From Tannerella sp. (GTDB lineage: Bacteria; Bacteroidota; Bacteroidia; Bacteroidales; Tannerellaceae), in assembly GCA_031283785.1 (NCBI GenBank), contig JAITBC010000265.1:1-8384 (forward strand): a stretch of 8,384 bases of DNA, in the 5' to 3' direction. Numbering within the stretch: the first letter of the stretch is position 1; every line of letters begins with the position of its first letter. Of this stretch, positions 4,500 to 8,384 are shown piece after piece. The position numbers were made by a program, and so were the translations under genes. Below the pieces are notes generated by a model. It saw only the letters and a program-made list of their open reading frames with translations, was not told where the DNA came from and did no database searches.

Positions 4500-7046
4500 T
4501 TATTTATACGGAACGGGAGGAACCGGACTGACAGCCGTCGTGACGTCATACTCCGTACGGTAATCGGGGTGCGCCCTGAATATCGTGTCTCTTCGTCCGT
4601 AATACGTTCCGTAATATTGACAGTTAGTATCCACCCAATTGGTAATTTGCAGCAGTTCTTCGGGTTTAAGTTTGATTTTGTCGTGAACCTTAGCCAGATG
4701 TTCCGCTTTTTTTTGCGCTTCCCGATTATCAAGTTTGATGTCGGGCGACAACATTGCAACCAAAACAGAGGCATAAGAACCGAACGTTTTGGCAGGAAGG
4801 TAACGGATGTTCCCGTTTTTCGGATGGTTTTCGCCGATTACAGGACCCAAAAGCCCCCTGTCTTGGACATAAGTAACCCATTTACCGTCAGATGAGACAT
4901 AAAAACCTTTACCTTCAGTGGTGTATTTGGCGTCAATCTCGGACGGTACAGTGAAATAACTCTCGTCGGCAGCGATATAATAATCGTTCCCAGCCACAGC
5001 CAGTTTGTCGTTTGAAAGACTGTACGCTACTGAGCCTCCTACTTTACGGCGTTCGGGTACAAGATTTTCATACGATTCGTTGAACAGCCGTGTTTCTTTG
5101 CCCGAAAGACTCAGGTTTCCCTTTGTATTTGAAGCGTTGTGACAGTTGACGCAATGCCTGTCCCACACCGGTTGCACGTCGCGCGCGTAACTGAGCGTTT
5201 TTGCAGCGGAAGTTTCTCCGGCTTGAACGTATGGTGTTTCCACTCTGCGTTTCATTGCTTTTGGCGTATGTCTTCCGTTTGTACGGGGCGTCTGCGAAGT
5301 CGATTCATGACAGCCGATGCAGCTCCTTACTTCGCCGGGCATATAGTTAACGTATGTGCGTTCCGTCTGAACAGCCCTGAAATTTGCATCCAGCGCCTGT
5401 ATAAAGATATTCCGTTCGGCGGGAACGAGAAAACGGGCAGAACCGTCGTCCTCCACAGTAACTACTCCATGCTGAATCTTCAGTCCGAGATGAGTGTCTT
5501 TTGTGACAGTAACATGCTGCTGATCATATTCGTCCTGAGTATAGGACGGTTTATAGAAACGTCTTGCTCCCCATGGACGGGGTACTTGTTCCAGTATCCG
5601 CAAATATTTAATCGAACCTTTTTCTACTCCGACCATTCCGCTATAAACGTCGGTAACAATACATTCGGCAAGATTGTTGTCTGCAAGTTCCTTGTTCGGA
5701 TGCGATGGAATCACGGGAGGAATTTCGCGTGCAAGCAACGGCATCGGCCGGAAACAGGATATATCCTTATCGGAATATATTGGTTCTACCTGTCCGCCTT
5801 CGTATAAAAGACATAGCCGGTACGATTTTGCGTCATGCCATTCGGTACCTGTCGGCTTGTGCGAAACAATAAATTCAGTACGCGACAATGGATAACTTTC
5901 TCTGAACAAAGGACCTTTCCCGCTTGGGTCTTGATACCATTTCGACGTGTCCGCCTCACTGCGGAAAGCAAACCCCGGCTCGTAACGTATATCCGTATAA
6001 GGAGTCATGTATGTCATTGGTTCGTTAGTGCGGATGTTTTTCGCTGTATTGATACGGACGATTGTTCCAGTGCAGTTTTGCGGGCAATGAGGCGTCCCCG
6101 TAAACACATATTCGTTAGGCGAATTGGGGATAGGGCGTCCCATAATCATGGTCGTTGGAGCAGCCACGTCGTTGCCGTATATCTCCACCGAATTTGACCC
6201 GTCAGGGTTCATCGCCCACAGGCACTTTACGGATACGGCGCCCTTATCGACATATTCCCAGCGGGTGTACATGATTCGTCCGTCAGGCAGCAGGCAGGGC
6301 GTATTTTCCGAAACCGAACTGTTGGTCAGTTTACGCATGTTTTTCCCGTCGCCGTCTATCCTGTACAAAACGGTTGTGGGGAAAATATCCGGTGCATCGC
6401 ACAAAATACCGAAATGACAACGTGTGGAAATAAAGGCGATTCCTCCATCGGGAAGATAGCAGGGATCGAGGTCTTCGGTACCGTGATGATAACCAGATAT
6501 TTTATATGTACTTGTAATTTTATCCTCATCATCGGGCGAAAAAGTAAGTTGCTTCAACCCGCTTCCATCAACACCGACTTCGTACAGGCGGTAACCGACA
6601 TCCGGACTTGCCTTGTATGCAAACACTATCCGTTTGGCATCGAACGAAATGTCAAAGGCTCCAAATACTCCTCCTGTGAGCGAAGGCGCTAACTCTTTCA
6701 CTTCGCCGATCTTCAGCGAAAGGATACATAGATTTCCGCCCGGCATCCATTGCGAATTCAGAAATTCGGTGTAATAGTGATTACTGTTATACGTAAACCG
6801 CTTGACAAAGGCGATTTTTTCTATGCCCCGGTCAATAAGTTTGTTCCATACATTTTTTTCTTCCGTAACGGGAAAATATGTTTCACCGGGATTGGCTTGC
6901 GCTGTATATCCGTTCAACAAAACTGTCATTGTGATTATCCACAAAGTTTTCATATATAAATATTTATTTTTTAGTGCCGTCTTTCCGATTTTCCCGAAAC
7001 ATCCGGCAAACATGAGTCCGTTTAATGCGATTTTAAATATTTTCAT
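4500..7046 (-). CDS. HzsA-related secreted propeller protein with two CXXCH haem sites
   Basis: Resembles the hydrazine-synthase-alpha-related family that is widespread outside anammox bacteria; its function there is unknown, and I do not claim hydrazine chemistry. Numbering the 848-residue form, the N-terminal half carries beta-propeller (PD40/WD40-like) blades such as DISFDAKRIVFAY (132-144), DPCYLPDGGIAFIS (194-207), LYRIDGDGKNMRKLT (227-241), CLLPDGRIMYTRW (251-263) and LWAMNPDGS (276-284). Then come CIGCH (576-580) and CVNCH (632-636), the latter preceded by YARDVQPVWDRH as in planctomycete-type cytochrome modules. A third propeller-like block, FYVSSDGKWVTYV, lies at 715-727. The start is uncertain: from M32 (position 6953) the protein begins with a clean signal peptide, cleaved after AQA. 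From position 7046 another hydrophobic, lipobox-like segment ending in FAGC precedes it. Either form is exported. Promoter at 7095-7102; fucU follows. Confidence 0.85.
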   Translation of the reverse strand: MKIFKIALNGLMFAGCFGKIGKTALKNKYLYMKTLWIITMTVLLNGYTAQANPGETYFPVTEEKNVWNKLIDRGIEKIAFVKRFTYNSNHYYTEFLNSQWMPGGNLCILSLKIGEVKELAPSLTGGVFGAFDISFDAKRIVFAYKASPDVGYRLYEVGVDGSGLKQLTFSPDDEDKITSTYKISGYHHGTEDLDPCYLPDGGIAFISTRCHFGILCDAPDIFPTTVLYRIDGDGKNMRKLTNSSVSENTPCLLPDGRIMYTRWEYVDKGAVSVKCLWAMNPDGSNSVEIYGNDVAAPTTMIMGRPIPNSPNEYVFTGTPHCPQNCTGTIVRINTAKNIRTNEPMTYMTPYTDIRYEPGFAFRSEADTSKWYQDPSGKGPLFRESYPLSRTEFIVSHKPTGTEWHDAKSYRLCLLYEGGQVEPIYSDKDISCFRPMPLLAREIPPVIPSHPNKELADNNLAECIVTDVYSGMVGVEKGSIKYLRILEQVPRPWGARRFYKPSYTQDEYDQQHVTVTKDTHLGLKIQHGVVTVEDDGSARFLVPAERNIFIQALDANFRAVQTERTYVNYMPGEVRSCIGCHESTSQTPRTNGRHTPKAMKRRVETPYVQAGETSAAKTLSYARDVQPVWDRHCVNCHNASNTKGNLSLSGKETRLFNESYENLVPERRKVGGSVAYSLSNDKLAVAGNDYYIAADESYFTVPSEIDAKYTTEGKGFYVSSDGKWVTYVQDRGLLGPVIGENHPKNGNIRYLPAKTFGSYASVLVAMLSPDIKLDNREAQKKAEHLAKVHDKIKLKPEELLQITNWVDTNCQYYGTYYGRRDTIFRAHPDYRTEYDVTTAVSPVPPVPYK

Positions 7047-7094
7047 GACGTAATGTCTTTTATTTCAATTGTAATATATGATACTTTTATGCCG

Positions 7095-7102
7095 CAAAGA
7101 TA
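7095..7102 (-). promoter_or_regulatory. Promoter -7 element for the HzsA-like/fucU unit
   Basis: TATCTTTG on the minus strand fits TAnnTTTG. Transcription would start near 7088, about 42 nt before the ATG at 7046 and 135 nt before the alternative ATG at 6953. The -33 half is poor (GGTTTATG region, 7124-7117). Confidence 0.5.
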
Positions 7103-7169
7103 ATATAATTTTATTACATAAACCGAATGTGATTTGAATTTTCACTCTTGATAGTTTTCATAAATACCG

Positions 7170-7370
7170 TTATACTGTCTTATTATGATTAAATTTACTA
7201 AAATATAATTCATTGGAAGTATTTTCAATCAATATTGACGACTGTTTTACCGAATCTCTGTTATTTCGAACCTGTTTTTGGCAGTGAAGACAATCGTTTA
7301 GGTCGGGATAGTCTTTCATTCTGTCTGAATTGACATATTCAGCCAACAGTTCTAATCCTTTATTGCGTTT
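7170..7370 (-). pseudogene. Out-of-frame coding remnant downstream of the AAA-ATPase-like fragment
   Basis: Immediately after the frame of the 7360-7722 remnant closes, a different minus-strand frame stays open for 66 codons without a usable start. It reads GLELLAEYVNSDRMKDYPDLND and then a Cys-containing stretch (CLHC), stopping at 7170. The residue mix looks like real protein, charged and balanced, unlike the surrounding intergenic DNA. It may be a frameshifted continuation of the same gene or the tail of another lost gene. I do not recognise the family. Confidence 0.4.
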
Positions 7371-7722
7371 TGATTGAATAGTTCGGGATACATAATTTCA
7401 GTTGAAAATGGCAAAACGCTTCAATTGTTAGCAGTACCATATAGAACAGCAGCGAAATGAAATAACTGTCATCGTTAGTCATGTCGATTGAAAATTTCTC
7501 CAGAATATTGGAGACGATATTTTCGTCTTTCACGATTTTTTATTATGGGTAAGATGCCGCAGACAAGCGTAATCCGTTTTCAGATTCATGTCCCGATTTT
7601 TTCCGACGGTTTTCCGATTCTTCGATAAACCGGGTCTTGTCGATATAAATATAATTTTGTGTCATGATATCCCTGAAATCCGAATTGCCATAAGGCTGAC
7701 ACTTTAATAATTCTGTTTTCAT
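7360..7722 (-). pseudogene. Remnant of an AAA-ATPase-like/PD-(D/E)XK nuclease-family gene
   Basis: From ATG 7722 a 59-codon frame contains PYGNSDFRDIMTQNYIYIDK followed by TRFIE (residues 10-34). This is the N-terminal signature of the Bacteroidota AAA-ATPase-like proteins (Pfam AAA-ATPase_like with a C-terminal PD-(D/E)XK domain). Two consecutive TAA codons (7545-7540) stop it. In the same frame, 7539-7360 then reads NILEKFSIDMTNDDSYFISL followed by LFYM and later LCIPNYSIK, which resembles the conserved FISLLFYMGxLTI...IPNYSI block near the end of the ATPase region. The Walker A segment (RPRRFGKS-type), Walker B and the nuclease core are absent, so several hundred residues are missing. Intact members are about 500-600 residues. 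It is almost certainly non-functional, though the 59-codon N-terminal piece could still be translated. Confidence 0.7.
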
Positions 7723-7970
7723 TACAATTATTTGCCAATAAAGTTATACCCAAAAGCACATGAAAATTTAGAATTTCCAAATGCATAAAATAATGGCTAA
7801 ACCTTTTTTTTGATTCATTTTTTCTCACAGAATTGCTGCGTAAATTGTAAAAAAAATTATCGACACGATATTGCCGTTCCGGAGAAAGCTACGCAATTCT
7901 CTGATTTTTAGCGCAAAATCACAAGCAACATCGTGAGGTCACCAATAAAAATTCGAGTTAAAAAGTTTAT
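7723..7970. other. Intergenic region with a weak terminator-like hairpin
   Basis: No supported gene. A minus-strand frame of 80 codons (7586-7828) crosses this region but is out of frame with the recognisable remnant, so I treat it as chance. TAACTTTA (7746-7739, minus) is a near-match to a -7 element 16 nt before the remnant's ATG and may be its old promoter. A 6-bp hairpin after the lipoprotein gene is listed separately. Confidence 0.5.
7915..7936 (-). terminator. Weak terminator-like hairpin after the SPOR lipoprotein gene
   Basis: On the minus strand TCACGA (7936-7931) pairs with TTGTGA (7924-7919, one wobble pair) around TGTTGC, followed by TTTT. It lies 34 nt after the stop codon at 7971. 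The stem is short and the T-run is only four, so it is a tentative call. Confidence 0.25.
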
Positions 7971-8384
7971 CTATTTCTTAAAAACCCATGCATCTTCGGG
8001 ACAATAACTCAAATTTAGCATGTTTTGGAGCGCTGTCTCCGCTTCCTGCAAAGTTTCGAACGAAACAGCCGATACGTGAGTTAAACCGCCATAGTCGAAC
8101 AGCACGGGATTATATCCGTTTGATTTAAATAAGCTGAACATATTATCGGCGTTTGGCTTTTCTTCAAAGGCGCCTACAATAATATGATATGGCTTGGGCA
8201 CTTGTTTTTTTACTTCTTCCTGTTCTCTTGCCATCATGGCTTCAAGTTTCAATTTTTCGGCTTGGCGGATACTGTCTAACTTATCCTGTTCGATGGTCGT
8301 CTCTTCCGAAACTTCTTTGGTTGACTTACCTAACACGCTTGTATTAAACCACTCACATCCCGTAAGACCTACCGTCAAAAACAG
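7971..8384 (-). CDS. SPOR-domain lipoprotein, N-terminus cut by window edge
   Basis: SPOR domains bind denuded septal peptidoglycan; Bacteroidota encode many small SPOR lipoproteins in the envelope. The visible part runs from LFLTVGLTGC, a signal-peptide end with lipobox LTGC, so the Cys would be lipidated after cleavage. It continues through a charged, probably coiled linker (IEQDKLDSIRQAEKLKLEAM and onward) to the C-terminal domain, PKPYHIIVGAFEEKPNADNM onward (about the last 75 residues), with the SPOR-type IIVGAF strand, a helix, NGYNPVLF and a final VSF-T-xEAE helix. The frame is open to the last base of the window, so the true ATG lies beyond it; the TTG at 8378 falls inside the signal peptide and is not a convincing start. 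It ends with TAG. Confidence 0.85.
   Translation of the reverse strand: MFLTVGLTGCEWFNTSVLGKSTKEVSEETTIEQDKLDSIRQAEKLKLEAMMAREQEEVKKQVPKPYHIIVGAFEEKPNADNMFSLFKSNGYNPVLFDYGGLTHVSAVSFETLQEAETALQNMLNLSYCPEDAWVFKK

Noticed and set aside
4466..4774. 102-codon minus-strand open frame overlapping the end of the HzsA-like gene and the fucU start
   Set aside because: Alternate frame of a well-supported gene, with a basic, motif-free product.
5139..5807. 222-codon + strand open frame
   Set aside because: Antisense shadow of the HzsA-like gene, whose frame contains the haem motifs and signal peptide.
7586..7828. 80-codon minus-strand frame
   Set aside because: It overlaps the recognisable AAA-ATPase-like N-terminal frame in a different phase; only the frame starting at 7722 carries family motifs.
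1..8384. CRISPR array or defence island
   Set aside because: No regularly spaced direct repeats and no cas or restriction genes; the only mobile-associated hint is the decayed AAA-ATPase-like gene.

Overview
The window looks like chromosomal DNA from a member of the Bacteroidota, probably Bacteroidales. Three things support this. The intergenic DNA is AT-rich and carries TAnnTTTG-type -7 promoter elements (3463-3470 and 7095-7102). Genes lack clear Shine-Dalgarno sequences. The trp gene order begins trpB-trpE, as in the Bacteroidota trpBEGDCFA operon. The tRNA-Trp is on the + strand; every protein-coding gene I can support is on the minus strand.

Layout from left to right: (1) 1-116, a terminator-like hairpin from an upstream unit and tRNA-Trp(CCA) with an encoded CCA end. 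(2) 117-674, a noncoding stretch with an 18-bp-arm inverted repeat and a probable terminator for the trp unit. (3) 675-3470, a compact minus-strand tryptophan unit: promoter, a 17-codon leader peptide with three consecutive Trp codons, an intrinsic terminator hairpin, then trpB and trpE. This is a ribosome-mediated trp attenuator, and the leader gene is too short for ordinary gene finding. The unit ends after trpE; trpG, trpD, trpC, trpF and trpA are not in the window. (4) 3475-4049, noncoding. (5) 4050-7102, a second minus-strand unit: promoter, a large secreted beta-propeller protein with two CXXCH haem-attachment motifs related to hydrazine synthase alpha (HzsA-related), then fucU, an L-fucose mutarotase. 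(6) 7170-7722, remains of a Bacteroidota AAA-ATPase-like/PD-(D/E)XK gene: its N-terminus and a C-terminal piece survive in the same frame, split by two stop codons, with the ATPase core deleted. (7) 7971-8384, the 3' part of a SPOR-domain lipoprotein that runs off the right edge.

How the parts relate: TrpE makes anthranilate and TrpB makes tryptophan from indole and serine. The leader peptide senses charged tRNA-Trp, so transcription into trpB-trpE should rise when tryptophan is short. The tRNA that this attenuator reads happens to lie about 560 bp beyond trpE, convergent with the operon. The cytochrome-like gene and fucU are 27 bp apart and probably co-transcribed, which is an unexplained pairing.

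The strongest signal is the trp leader/attenuator at 3308-3470. The second is the HzsA-like/fucU pair. All assignments come from reading motifs by eye; no database search was run.
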